Shown piece by piece: positions 11,721-22,989 of a stretch of DNA of 64,000 nucleotides (position 1 is its first letter; each line of letters opens with the position of its first letter). The stretch covers positions 21,303,667 to 21,367,666 of the forward strand of contig OX424568.1 of NCBI GenBank assembly GCA_949152475.1, given 5' to 3'. This DNA comes from Terebella lapidaria (lineage: Eukaryota; Annelida; Polychaeta; Terebellida; Terebellidae). The translations under genes and the position numbers were made by a program. A model generated the notes under the pieces. That model had not been told where the DNA came from. It did not search any database and saw only the letters and a program-made list of their open reading frames with translations.

Positions 11721-13170
11721 ATTCACCATGCGACTGAGTGGGACAACAGCATATGCAGAACCTACGGTATGCCAGCCTTTCTGTTCGTGAACCCCGACTT
11801 TTCGTTCGTGGACCCTCAACACACTCCCGTTGGAGTATGGGAGTATATCGATTTGTTCAAGGGAATCCTTCAAGAAGAGACTGAGCTGATTTATGTCAAC
11901 GGTACCTAATGAGCCACAAATACCAAGACACACATGGATGAGGAGGGCTGACACCAACAGTATACTGTATATGACCCAGTACTCCTGTACCTTACATGGG
12001 TCCATGTGGAACACAATGAGGAAACTGCCTTCGGTTGGGGCCAACCATGGTCATCGTGGTGAAAACACTTTAGGATATGTTGTTCAGTTCTTGATACATA
12101 ATAGATGATAATCGTACTTAATACGAACCTTTTCCAGTTGTGTCAACTAATAATAACGTCCCCGCTTGACCGTTGTATTGTATCGTTGGTTTACAATCAA
12201 CGGTGATATGCGGTTAGGTCACATTCGGAGGGTATTATGACAGCCATCATAATGCAATCAATTATCAGGAGCGTGGTAGTCAAAGGGTACAGAACTTCTG
12301 GGGGTTTCCACGAAAGTATATATAGTTCGTAATTTGCAGCGGATAGCTCCTGGCTATATAAACTAGCCAAAACAAGAAACCAAAACAAGAAATACTAATA
12401 TTTGCTTCGTTAGACGCAATAAATTTCTGTTGTTCTCAATAATGTTCTGTACTTGTATGATCATTTCATTCGAAAATATACAATATTACAGATCTAAATG
12501 AAACACTAAAAAGAGCCAATAATAACAAAAATTTAAATGTGTAGAAATCGAATATATTAATCGTTCATTGTCTTAGGCATTAATATGCATGTCCATCATA
12601 CTTTCACTGTCCCGTTCATATGACTGCATGTGCCATGAAGACCATCACCGGTACACGGTCTATATTTTTCGCAATAGAATTTTGCACCAAAAATATTGTC
12701 AGAGACAAATATAACGATGGAAATATATATATTTTTCGAAAAAGGCCCGATGTGAATTCTTACAAATTATTGTTTGAGAGCTGCAGTAGGTAAACGTGGG
12801 TATCCTAAGATTTGTTTGCCAGAATAGAATAGAAAGAGTATTCATTAGCATTCTTTCTAAAGAGAATGGACTAGATCTACTTTTAGTTTCTGATTTTTTT
12901 TTTCTTTTAAATATTTAGAGTTTAGACATTGGCCAAACACGGAAATCCCGGGTTGACAGTTGGTTCAGTAGTTTTCTATGTGCATGGTCATTAGGCCCAC
13001 CAACCTACAAACAGAAACCCATAAGATATGTATTTCTACTACAATCGGATTCTGGAATATATGCAGGTCCATATATTCTACTCCCACGCTTACTTCAACT
13101 CGTTATAGCTAACGACCGCTCTACCGCCATCATTCCATTTTGGTCACATGATCTCCCGGAAATTTGCCCA
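11721..13170. other. Intergenic, upstream of AGFG
   Basis: Possible further LINE 3' debris extends to about 12110, but I recognise no motifs in it. From 12110 on the sequence is AT-rich and non-coding, becoming richer in CpG just before the AGFG start (CCGCTCTACCGCC near 13115). Confidence 0.4.
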
Positions 13171-13173
13171 CTG

Positions 13174-13185
13174 CCAAGATGGCGA
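13174..13185 (+). promoter_or_regulatory. YY1-type motif overlapping the AGFG start codon
   Basis: CCAAGATGGCGA matches the YY1 consensus AAnATGGCG, with the ATG being the predicted start codon. YY1 sites at or just after the start of transcription and translation are common in metazoan housekeeping promoters. The binding itself is inferred. Confidence 0.45.
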
Positions 13186-16100
13186 CCACAGCGAGTGCCA
13201 AGCGAAAACAAGATGAAAAGCACCTCAAAATCCTGCGTGAAATGGTGGCCTTGCCACATAATAAGACGTGTTTCGACTGCCATCAAAGGGGGCCAACTTA
13301 TGTGAACATGACGATCGGCTCCTTCATATGTACATCATGTAGTGGTATATTGTAAGTCTGAGGGGTACCCTCATAATTCACATCGGATGATCTGACGAAT
13401 GACTCACTCACTGCGTCCACATGTCACATTGATTATTTCTATGGATACCCCTTCTGTAGATGATTTTATTAGTTGCCAAACGATTGGTTTTAAAATGATG
13501 ATTCCCATTCGGCCATAATCATGAATATGATAAATTGAATTGCATGAACATCAATAGCCCATGCTATTTGTATATTCTAGCAATGTACAATACAATACAC
13601 AAAGTTTTTGCCGAATGAAAATTTTGGCTGGCCTGTTGAATTTGGTGGAAAATTTATTAAGTATCACAAAACTCAGACCTACTCTCGCATATTCAATGGG
13701 CTATAACTTATCTAACTTTTTAATCATTGCAGTATGTGTATTCTCCCGATTATTGTGTGTATGTCAAGTTGAGATTGAAAACAGTGTCAAGGACTTCCCA
13801 ATATGGGTTCCCATTATTCTCTAAATAGCCAATTGTGTTTGTGCAAAGTTTGAGTTCAGTGCCGTGTTGTGGCAGTGAATTTCTCAAGAAACTACGACTC
13901 ATTTAAATAATGTTGTTCATCATACATCTATATCATCACAGACGAGGTATCAACCCACCACATCGAGTCAAGTCTATATCCATGACATCATTCACCCCGG
14001 ACGAGATGGAACTTCTCAAAAGCAGAGGAAATCAGGTAGAAATATTAATTATTGAAATGTATATGTACCTTTTTATAAAGGTATGCTTCATAAATTACAC
14101 ACTGCTTGTAGCTGACATTGATCGTCCATCATGTATTTGTATAATTAAAAGAAAAGAAAAATAGCAATATTTTTAAAATTTTAAAATTTCTCTCTCAGTT
14201 TTGTAAAAAGGTGTGGCTAGCCAGATTTAACCCTTCAATTCATCGAGAACCGGACTCGAAAGATGAACACAAAGTGCGGGAGTACATGTCCGATAAGTAC
14301 GAGAAAAAACGGTACTGGACAGAAGCGACAGAGGATTTACACGAAGAAGCTAGAGCAATGAACACTCCACCCACGAAACCCGATGCGAAATCCATACGTT
14401 CCTTGACTGGAAATAGTCTACCAGCACTGAAAGTGCAAGAACAGGTTTGTATCCTTCGTGCGCAGTTTTTCAACTTTCATGGTTGAGATGGTATAGGGGT
14501 CCTCTTTCTGTCTAAGGGGTACATATTGGCTGATTATCAAAATTGAATAAACAAGCAATGAAATTTTTGGGTGGTGTTAAATTGCATACCTTGAGGTGGC
14601 CAGTCATGGTACAATGTAAAAGGATAGCAGAAATATGGATATTACGAATTTCTGATGATACAATATGGAGTGATGAAAAGTGATGATGTGAGTTCTAAAT
14701 TCTTGTCATTGTATTACTTGGTTTCCATTGCAGGCCCCCATATCTATTCCAAAGCCTGTACCAGCCCCTACCGCTAACGCGGCCCCTATGAATGTAGCTG
14801 CCGCCCCGGCACCACCCCCCACTGCCGTAACCACGACGACAACCAACAAACCTGCAGCACTCGATCTGCTCTCAGATCTGGGGGGTGACCCTTTCGCAGG
14901 GCCCGCAAAACCGCCGCAACAAAACTCAGGTCAGGTCAGCTGGTGGCGGTTTGGAGATACTCCAAAACTCTAATACTGTGAATGTTTAGTCCTAGTAGTA
15001 TTGTCATTGGGGGGAAAAAATTATATGGGTGTTAGGCCATCGTTTTTTAATTAATTGTTTTACGAACTTTTTTGCTTCAAAATTTTCAAGTCGGTCGGTA
15101 GGAAGGAATAAAAATAAAAGTTGCTGAAAATATGTGGTCGGGCTAATGAAAAAAAGTGTAACTGTGAACAATTCATCATTTCCTGCACGTAAATTTACCA
15201 TCGTGTTTGTGCACATAAACTCAATGTGCATTCATATGCAGCCCAGAAATACCCCTTGTCATAAACATATATAGTAAAAACTCACTTTTAGTATGGGCAT
15301 AGAGATGGAAAAAGATTTTTTTCACAATCGTTACTAGTTCCCTTGCAACCCAACTAAGACAGGGTTTGCCAAATTTTCAGCTTGATTTCAATGACGGTAG
15401 TTAGGTGAGTAAAATATAAAAATTCAACTCTCTATGTATTGAAATTAATACAGTGCGATGACATCAGGGAACAACATCATACTCCAACACATTGCACTTG
15501 CATAGGACATGTCAGTATTATCTGGAGAGAACTATGAGCTAGTTATTGTAGAAGAACCATAGCCAAGCACAGACAGATAACCAGACATACAGACAGATAG
15601 GGAGAGTGAGACATATAACCGGTTTGAAAGGGGACTAAATTCCTTTGCATAACCATGAAGACAAAGACTGATCGTTTTGATGCTGTAAATTTTTATCAGG
15701 GCATTATTTTCCAGTCGGTGGGTAAAATAAAAATAAAAGCAGGAACTGTTGAATTTATTTCTTATCGGCCAATTTTATGTGGAGTCGGCGGGTTTGTAAA
15801 ACAATCATTAAAAAAATAATGGCCTTAGTACTACATTGTGAGATGATATATACCATAATATACCATAATCATAGAGCTTTCACTGTTTGTCTCCAGATGT
15901 AGGAGGTTTTGCTGACTTTAGTAATTTTGGCAGTGCAGCTCCGGCACCAGCACCACAGCAAGCACAGGCACCAGCACCATCATTCCCTGCACCAGGTCCT
16001 ACACCATCCACAGGTAGGTCACAATAGTAACAGATTCCTAACCTCGCTCTAACTTGAATCTATATCATACAGGAATTGGGTCACCACAAAATATTTCTTG

Positions 16101-17841
16101 AACCTACATGATTGTGCAAAATGTATTGGATTTGTTGTTACAAATGTCGTTATACTCCCAATTATTTATCAATCAAGAAGAATTCACCAGAAGGTACTGC
16201 AGGGATAATTTGCATTTATTCACCAGTACCTGGGCGTTTGACTTGCCAAAAGTATTAAAAGACCATCTTCAAAACATGAGACCTGGATGCTCGATAATGC
16301 TCGAATATGAAACACATGCAATGCTCTTCCACTAGGTCTCCTGCAGCCTATGAACAGCCAATCAGCTACTGCCCCGGCTGCTCCAGCGGCTGTTCCATCA
16401 AGTGTCGGCATCCAATCTGCGTCGGACAAGTATGCCGCTCTGGCAAGCTTGGATACTGTTTTCGGCGGTGGCACCACAGGGAACGCAGGGGTCAACTGGG
16501 ATGGAAGCATGATGGGGGGTGGAGGCATGGGGGGAGGTGGGTCCGGAATGGGCTGGGCTAACAGTTCAGCTGCCACGTCATCGTCAAACTTTGGAGCTCC
16601 GAGCAATTCGACTGCGGGGTTCCCATCCAAACAAGCAGTTCCAGGTGGGTGGCATAAATAGCATCATTATTTTGTTCTGTATTCTTACAAATCGTTATAT
16701 TTTTTATTCCAGGTGGGTGGCATAAATAGCATCATTATTTTGTTCTGTATTCTTACAAATCGTTATGATTTATACAAAAAGAAAAATTCTATTATGGATA
16801 AAAATGTATTCGTGCCATTTTAGGCAGTGCACGTGAAGCTAGGCATGCTCAATATGCTTATGTATACTACATTTATACTATTTTAGACAACAGATATATA
16901 ATTTATTCAAAACTGTTGTAAAATTGTTGTACCAAAATGGTACAAAATTGTTGTGCTTGATTAAAATTTCAATGATATATTTGAATCCACTTCATTTCAC
17001 AGAGGCCAACCCATTTGGTTCAGTAGCTAGCACTGCGACAACCCCCGGTAGTAACCCATTCCTAGTCGGTGGCGGTGGGGCGATGCCACCCCAGGCACAA
17101 CCCCCCAGTTACAATCAAGTTTACGGAGGTGCAGGGGGCCAGACTCCAGTGTCGGGATTTGTCACAGTACCTCCAGGGTCAGCCCCCGCCGCACGCCCGC
17201 AAAATGGCGTCTTCGCAGCGTTCCCAGCGACTTCGCAACAGGGTTTTGTCGGCGGTGGCGCAGGTGGTATGCCCGGTGTTCAACCACCCCAGCAGCAGCC
17301 AATGCAACAGGTGCCCGGTCAGTTTGGTGCTAATCAAGCCATGCCCCAAGGCGGGCAGTTTGCGATGAATCCAGCACCGCAAGCTGTCGGAAATCAACAG
17401 CGACCATTTGCAACGCCGTGGGGCGGCGCACAGCCAACTAGTAACCCGTTCATGGTTGGTATTTTTCTGCCAGTGTTTAGCCAATTTCAAGCCTAATGTA
17501 GTTGATTGCGAGCCTTGAGGGTTTTGTTTCGCAGAATATTAGCATGTTTCTGAAAAAATTTCACAGAATATTAACATGTTTCTGAAAAAATTTCACTTTA
17601 GAAAATAACTTTAGATGATGGTTTCGGAAAAAAAATTAATTCTGATGCTGACAGCCACAAGCATTTTCAGATGTTATAATTCCAGAAACATATTACATGC
17701 ATGTATTTGTGTGAAAATTACCTCAATGATGTCACCCAATCTTCCAGTATGTTAACAGTATTTAAATTTTGTATCTTGCAGGCCGCCAGTGTTCCAAATG
17801 TTGCGCCACCGCGAGCGACATCAACCAACCCTTTCTTGTAG
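13179..17841 (+). CDS. AGFG1: Arf-GAP domain and FG-repeat protein (AGFG1/2 ortholog), complete, 8 exons
   Basis: Coding exons are 13179-13351, 13942-14035, 14199-14444, 14734-14929, 15897-16013, 16336-16644, 17003-17454 and 17782-17841, all with GT/AG junctions and agreeing phases, giving 548 aa (human AGFG1 is 562). The ArfGAP zinc finger is C31-x2-C34-x16-C51-x2-C54, and the arginine finger R59 falls at the exon 1/2 junction. LPHNKTCFDCHQRGPTYVNM and NPPHRVKSISMTSF are near-identical to vertebrate AGFG. After the ArfGAP domain the chain becomes low-complexity, rich in P, A, G and Q, with NPF motifs (ANPFGS, SNPFLV, SNPFMA) and the terminal TNPFL. In vertebrates the NPF motifs bind EH domains, and the protein works with clathrin adaptors in sorting VAMP7 and in nuclear RNA-export links. 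The ATG at 13179 was chosen over an upstream TTG frame. The symbol denotes the AGFG family, since the AGFG1/2 split is vertebrate. Confidence 0.93.
16639..16766 (+). repeat. 60-bp direct duplication carrying the AGFG exon-6 splice donor
   Basis: The 60 bp at 16639-16698 (TTCCAGGTGGGTGGCATAAA...) recur exactly at 16707-16766. The first copy contains the donor CCAG/GTGGGT that ends exon 6. The second copy recreates the same donor 68 bp downstream. Using the second donor would retain GGT GGG TGG CAT AAA TAG, that is, an early stop. Confidence 0.9.
17532..17595. repeat. 32-bp tandem duplication in AGFG intron 7
   Basis: CAGAATATTAGCATGTTTCTG plus a following A-rich tail is repeated immediately at 17564 with one base change (AGC to AAC). 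No function is evident. Confidence 0.8.
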
Positions 17842-18148
17842 CTAGCGACCTTGTAAATAAATCCCTTGGGCTGTCTCCACAGCTGATTAAAACACAAAAC
17901 AGTCCGCGTAGCCAGTAAACATTTCATACAAAACACCGCATTAACAAAACAACAAATTTTTTCCTAAGTTTATGTGCTGGGAGTCTGTATTTGTGCAACA
18001 CATTCTGACTAAAAAACAAACTGTACTATGTTTATATTATGTGTATATACATGTTTAAGAACGATGTTCCACTGTATGTGTTTAAATTATGTATCATAGG
18101 CGATTTTGTGCATGTTTCTCGTCAATGTAATGTAAATACCTAAATATT

Positions 18149-18154
18149 AATAAA
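18149..18154 (+). terminator. AGFG polyadenylation signal
   Basis: AATAAA occurs 308 bp after the AGFG stop codon within an AT-rich 3' UTR. It is the best canonical signal in that interval. Confidence 0.5.
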
Positions 18155-18159
18155 TATGA

Positions 18160-19668
18160 TAACAATCGTCTGGTTTCATATATGCTTTTAGGGAAAAACA
18201 TGTATGCCTACAACTATCGTGATATATAGCACATTTGCAATTTGTGGTGAATTATTCAAACAAGTTTTGATTTTTACAAACAGCAAACACCAAGGTGGTC
18301 GAAAAAAATTCCAGAAACATAATGTTCCGTACTTTGAAATCCAGTTGCATTTGGATAACAAAGAAAACATTATTGCAACCTTCACTATAGATGACCTAAG
18401 AATGCACATGTGTATAAACACTAAATCATACTCGAATTAGAAATTGGAACAAATTTTGGTCATTCATAATATTTATTTCATTTACAGTAGTAAAATTGAT
18501 ACACGTCCAATTTCAAGCTCTGTTAGAAACCCCTGCACGTGCTTGAATAATCACGGCAATAATACATACAAATATTGTACACCAACAATGCATATGGTCA
18601 TTGAATAGACATAATTCATTGGGGGGTCATTGTGAGCATGATTTTCCTAACTGCGAAATATACAGGACAGTTGACATTTTTATAGCAAAATAATTTTCTT
18701 ACGTATAAATGCATCAAGTGGAACAGAATTATTTTTTTTTTACAATTGAAAACGGAAAAAAGAACAAGATTGCATACAATAACTTATATTAACACAATTG
18801 TGTAATCGACTCAGAATGATAGAAAAAAATCTTCCTATGTGTAACAGAACAGAAATTCATCCGGTGAAAATTTTGACTGAAAACATGAATGTACAATATT
18901 TAAATATACAAATAGCAAAGAATATGGTGACCTACATTAATTGTATTTTTAATGAATAAAGGATGGTTACACATACTTTCAAAACTCAACTCATATAAGA
19001 TTATTCAATAAACATAGAAATCGAATCAAGATATATATTTCCTAAATCATAATTTAGCTTTACAAACTTGTGCACGATTTTGTGCAGTGTCTGCTGTTAA
19101 ATTCTGTGGTATGACACATATTTATTTATATTTATATACACAATATTAGTGAATAAAAGTAGTTGTACTATCGTTGGAGGCACAAAAAACACTCCTGTTA
19201 TCAATATATGGATCATAATATATTGTTAATCAAGATCATGTACAGTTATTTTATTTTTCATTTATCTTACCCTTATGTTACACATTGCACACTTCAAGTT
19301 ACATATGTCAAACTAAATCGGATGACATTCGGCACGAAACAAAAGATCAAAATGATCTCTTGAAAACATGTATGAAATTCAAACTATTAACCTGAAAACT
19401 TTTCAATAATTTCGCTACTGTTACTATTACCAGCACAGTTTCTTTCGCGGATCGAAAACAACAAAAAATATCAATGGAATGGCTGCGAAAGCAGTCGAAA
19501 AATATACATGTACACATTGTCATTCCCCAGGTTTGCGCTAATAATTAAATTACAAACCGGGCCACATCTGATATGCATCGATTCCTTTCTGTGACTAACA
19601 GTGCATCACAGTATGTCTTTCAATGTTAAGTCACCTTCGTATTTACATGTAAAATGAACAGATCAGAA
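18160..19668. other. Convergent intergenic space and PDCD10 3' UTR
   Basis: This lies between the AGFG poly(A) signal and the PDCD10 stop (minus strand). It is AT-rich with no coding structure. Reverse-strand AATAAA-type signals (TTTATT) occur, for example near 19120-19130, and one presumably ends PDCD10. Confidence 0.4.
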
Positions 19669-21487
19669 TCAGCATGCGTCTTTGATGGTCTTCATGATCA
19701 AGTTTGTTTGGTTTATGAGGTGGTTAGCACTCTGGAAAACACACTGCTTCCTGCAAAATTAAACGATGAAACTTTGTCAGTCAATCTGTGATTCGAAATG
19801 TGTTCCAGCAAAGGCATGCTTCTGATTTGTATTGCATTGTATTATTTAAAAGAACTTGTGGCCATCCTAAGACCGGGCACTGACAGAAATTCCCTGCTAA
19901 ACACATGAGAAATCCTAAAATGCATAGAGCGATTTTGGATGAAGCAGTCTTCAGTATGTATTTTACATTATCTGTATCCGAAATAATAATATTGAAAGAT
20001 CTCTAACGATAAGTCTGACCACATTTTATTCAAACTTACCCATTATCTTTGAAGTAATCCTTGAGAGTGTTGCTGAATCTTTTGGAATATTTGACAAACT
20101 CTCGCTTCCTCTGTTCAATCATCTGCGAATCATCCACGATAACAAATTTATTAACATACTACTAACAAATATCAGAGCATTTATCAATGACTTTGCTGTC
20201 ATATATTAGTCAATAATGATTGCAAGATGTCGATGAAGAAATGCCCGATAACTGCAGATATGAAACTGATTTGGGTTTGTCTTTCTGTTACAACATACTA
20301 GTACCTGTCTGTTGGGTTGTCCCTCAATGAAATGGAAAACATTGTTCACTGCATCTAATAAGTTCCTAATGGCATTAGCAATATCTCTGCAGAAAGAATC
20401 AAAACAATGCTGGTCAATAAATATGCTGGAAATTGTTATTATATTAGTTGTGTTTCATGTAAGAGATACCATGTCAACTGTGAATAATTAGTATGTCAAG
20501 CAAAGGGAACTTACTTGATGGTTTCCAAGAATCGCCTTCTGTCGTGAATCTCGTCAGGAATACGACCAAGGATTTTCTTCAGTGTGTTAGCACGCTCGTT
20601 CAGGGTTTTGAAAGGCTCTTCTGGTCTCAGAATGTGCAATTCTGAAATATTTGGTAAAAACAGTTATTAAGTTGCAAGTCATAGCTCTAATAGGTATTCT
20701 AAGACGAGACTTAAGCCTTTGAAATTAAGGTTGTATAATGTGGACATTATGTATATTCGAGAGTATGATGTTAATGGTATGTTGCATCACCAAGGAACTA
20801 CTGGTATTAAATATCATTTCAACTTGTTGTCAGTATTCAAAACTAATTCGTAAGTCGTCACACTTGTCTGGAATATAAAACATTCATAGTTTTCGGGTTA
20901 TAGATAGATAGATTTACTGACATGCATGTACATATATACCTGTTGAGTTATTTTGTCCCTCCAGACGCAGCATACATTCTGACATGTCCAGGTCCTGTAA
21001 CTCAGCTTTTCGGAGAATTCCTTTGATCAGGTCATATACAATTCCAGGATGCTGTGTTTCAACCTAGTTTCAAGAACAGACATTTGACAGTAGAGTCGCA
21101 TCAAAAATGGTTAGCTTGAGCCGCAATGTTTCCATGCACTGATTATCATTTTTGAGATCAACTGCTATTATTATACATACTACTGAAAACATATCACAGT
21201 TACATGTACTTACTTTTGAGAATGCTGCTCTTAGGGTGTGGGCCACTGTAATATTCTGTTGTTCAACCTAGCATTGAAAATCAATATTCCACCATCAATA
21301 GGATTTTCCATTGAAAATACGTATCATGAAAATACGTTCTTATGATTACGACAAATAATTTACTGCTCCATTGATTCAGATCAGTTGTATAACCAAACGA
21401 TCACAATTCTCTGACCTGTTCTAATATTGGCGCCACGACAACAGGGTATGCCATGGAAGAAAACAACGCTTCGTCCCCCATGGTCAT
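19669..21487 (-). CDS. PDCD10: Programmed cell death 10 / CCM3 ortholog, complete, 7 coding exons
   Basis: Coding exons (complement) are 21416-21487, 21214-21267, 20940-21063, 20515-20641, 20305-20386, 20040-20122 and 19669-19750, giving 207 aa (human 212). Matching blocks in order are HTLRAAFSK near residue 35, then HPGIVYDLIKGIL, RPEEPFKTLNERANTLKKIL, GRIPDEIHDRRRFLETIKDI, AIRNLLDAVNNVF and REFVKYSKRFSNTLKDYFKD. The last block is SANHLINQTNLIMKTIKDAC-stop. The first half corresponds to the GCKIII-kinase-binding helical dimerisation domain and the second to the FAT-homology domain, which binds CCM2, paxillin and striatin. Known family role: STRIPAK scaffold for STK24/25/26 and the CCM complex. 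The ATG at 21487 is followed by a second in-frame ATG two codons on, so either could start. An AG at 21556-21557 ends an intron in the 5' UTR, so a non-coding first exon lies further upstream. Confidence 0.94.
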
Positions 21488-21599
21488 ACTTTGGCTTGGT
21501 ATCAGTTGCTGAGATCCGAGGGGAAAAGCGGTCTTCTACTCAACGGGGTGTCAAACTGAAAATCAGTAAAACAGTCTTAGCCTATTAGAGTAGGGTGTG

Positions 21600-22800
21600 G
21601 TTATTCACACGAATACAAATTGAAACCTGCATTGAACTTTTGATCAATTTGAGAAAATGGTTTCGTGGTACAAGTTTTATGACATTTTCGTTCTGTTGAT
21701 AAAATGAAAAATAAAGTTATGGTGATAAACGTCAGCTGTGATATTTTGGGAATGGGTGAGTATTGTATTATTTCCAATTCTCCATGCTTTGATGACCAGC
21801 TGTTATATTTAAGTCAAGAAAACCGTACAGCTAAGTAACCGGTAACTACCTATATATATACTGCCATAGGGGCTAGCAATTCATATGGATTGTTAGTTAT
21901 GTTTACTCAGTCAAGGAAAGAAAAGTTTCCTAGACTCACTCTACACATATTTCACCATAAACCAAGGTGCCCCACTCATCGAACGCGAGAGTGGGGCACC
22001 TGGGTTTAATTTCACCACAGAAAAAAAGGACTGTCTTTTGATATCAATTTTGTTCAGTTTCAATTGAATTTAGTGTCTGATTTTCCACCAGTCGACCTGT
22101 GATTTTACAATTCATGCCACGATACACCGTATGCCACTGGCACTCTCCGCGTGGGCTAGGATGTACAAAAACGTGGGATCCGGAATGACAATTGGTTATG
22201 ATAGAAAAGTGTTCTTCATTACATAGCAGGTGTTATTTTTATCTGTATCTATCATTTTGTGCCATTAACTCATCATTGTCATTGATTATCATAGAGAAAC
22301 AGGATTGCACACTAAATTGTACATGTGCTCCCCCGCGTGATCTGACTTGAGTCCATGATTGACTGACTCAGTGAGTGATCAGGTGATTGAGGGACAGTCA
22401 CGATTCACATCAAAATGGTAATCCAGACTTTTTATACATTTGAGAACGATCAGTCACGTATTTTATTCATGAATGTAGGAATATACAAACCTATAAAGTC
22501 AACTGAGAAGAGAAAAAGCGAATAATAAACAACCAATTTGTCAAATAACTTCGTGATCAAAACATTACGAAGAAAGGTGAAGGTCGTTGGGACACACCTG
22601 TATGGCTGACCGATTAAACCAAAACCCATTTAGTCAGTGCCCGGTTCAAATTCGATCAAAGTAAACCGACGGTCATAAAATATATGGTAGCCTATGGGCT
22701 ATTCATATGTGAAAATATTACGGAACTTTGACATACAAAACATACGAAGCTTTTTATATATATAAATACCTAGGCCTAGAAGTTAAATTGGCTTGTTTGC
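21600..22800. other. Region upstream of PDCD10
   Basis: No coding exon was recognised. The non-coding first exon and promoter of PDCD10 should lie here or further right. A short palindrome-like phrase, CCAAGGTGCCCCACTC..GAGTGGGGCACCTGGG, occurs at about 21962-22007. Confidence 0.4.
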
Positions 22801-22813
22801 CTACAGTAGGGCC

Positions 22814-22985
22814 TACCGTATAATCGCGCATATAAGGACATGTTCTTATATTCGGAATATTGCGTTTGGGGCTCTCGCCAAAAAAAATACAAAGTGTCTC
22901 GAATATAGGGACATGTTCTTATATTCGAATATAAGGACAGGCTCGAATACAAGGACAGTGTCCTTATATGCGCGATTATACGGTA
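22814..22985. mobile_element. 172-bp MITE with perfect 27-bp TIRs
   Basis: The first 27 bases (TACCGTATAATCGCGCATAT...) reappear as an exact reverse complement at 22959-22985. The interior repeats GAATATAAGGACA and ACATGTTCTTATATTCG in both orientations, making nested hairpins. TA flanks the CCGTATAATC termini on both sides, compatible with a mariner-type TA duplication. Confidence 0.85.
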
Positions 22986-22989
22986 CACT

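Noticed and set aside
13164-13355. Upstream start for AGFG (TTG, five extra residues)
   Set aside because: The ATG at 13179 gives the conserved family N-terminus. A TTG start has no support in a eukaryotic gene.
22640-22660. tRNA B-box-like GGTTCAAATTC
   Set aside because: It lacks the full GGTTCGANTCC consensus, an A box at the right distance and an acceptor stem.
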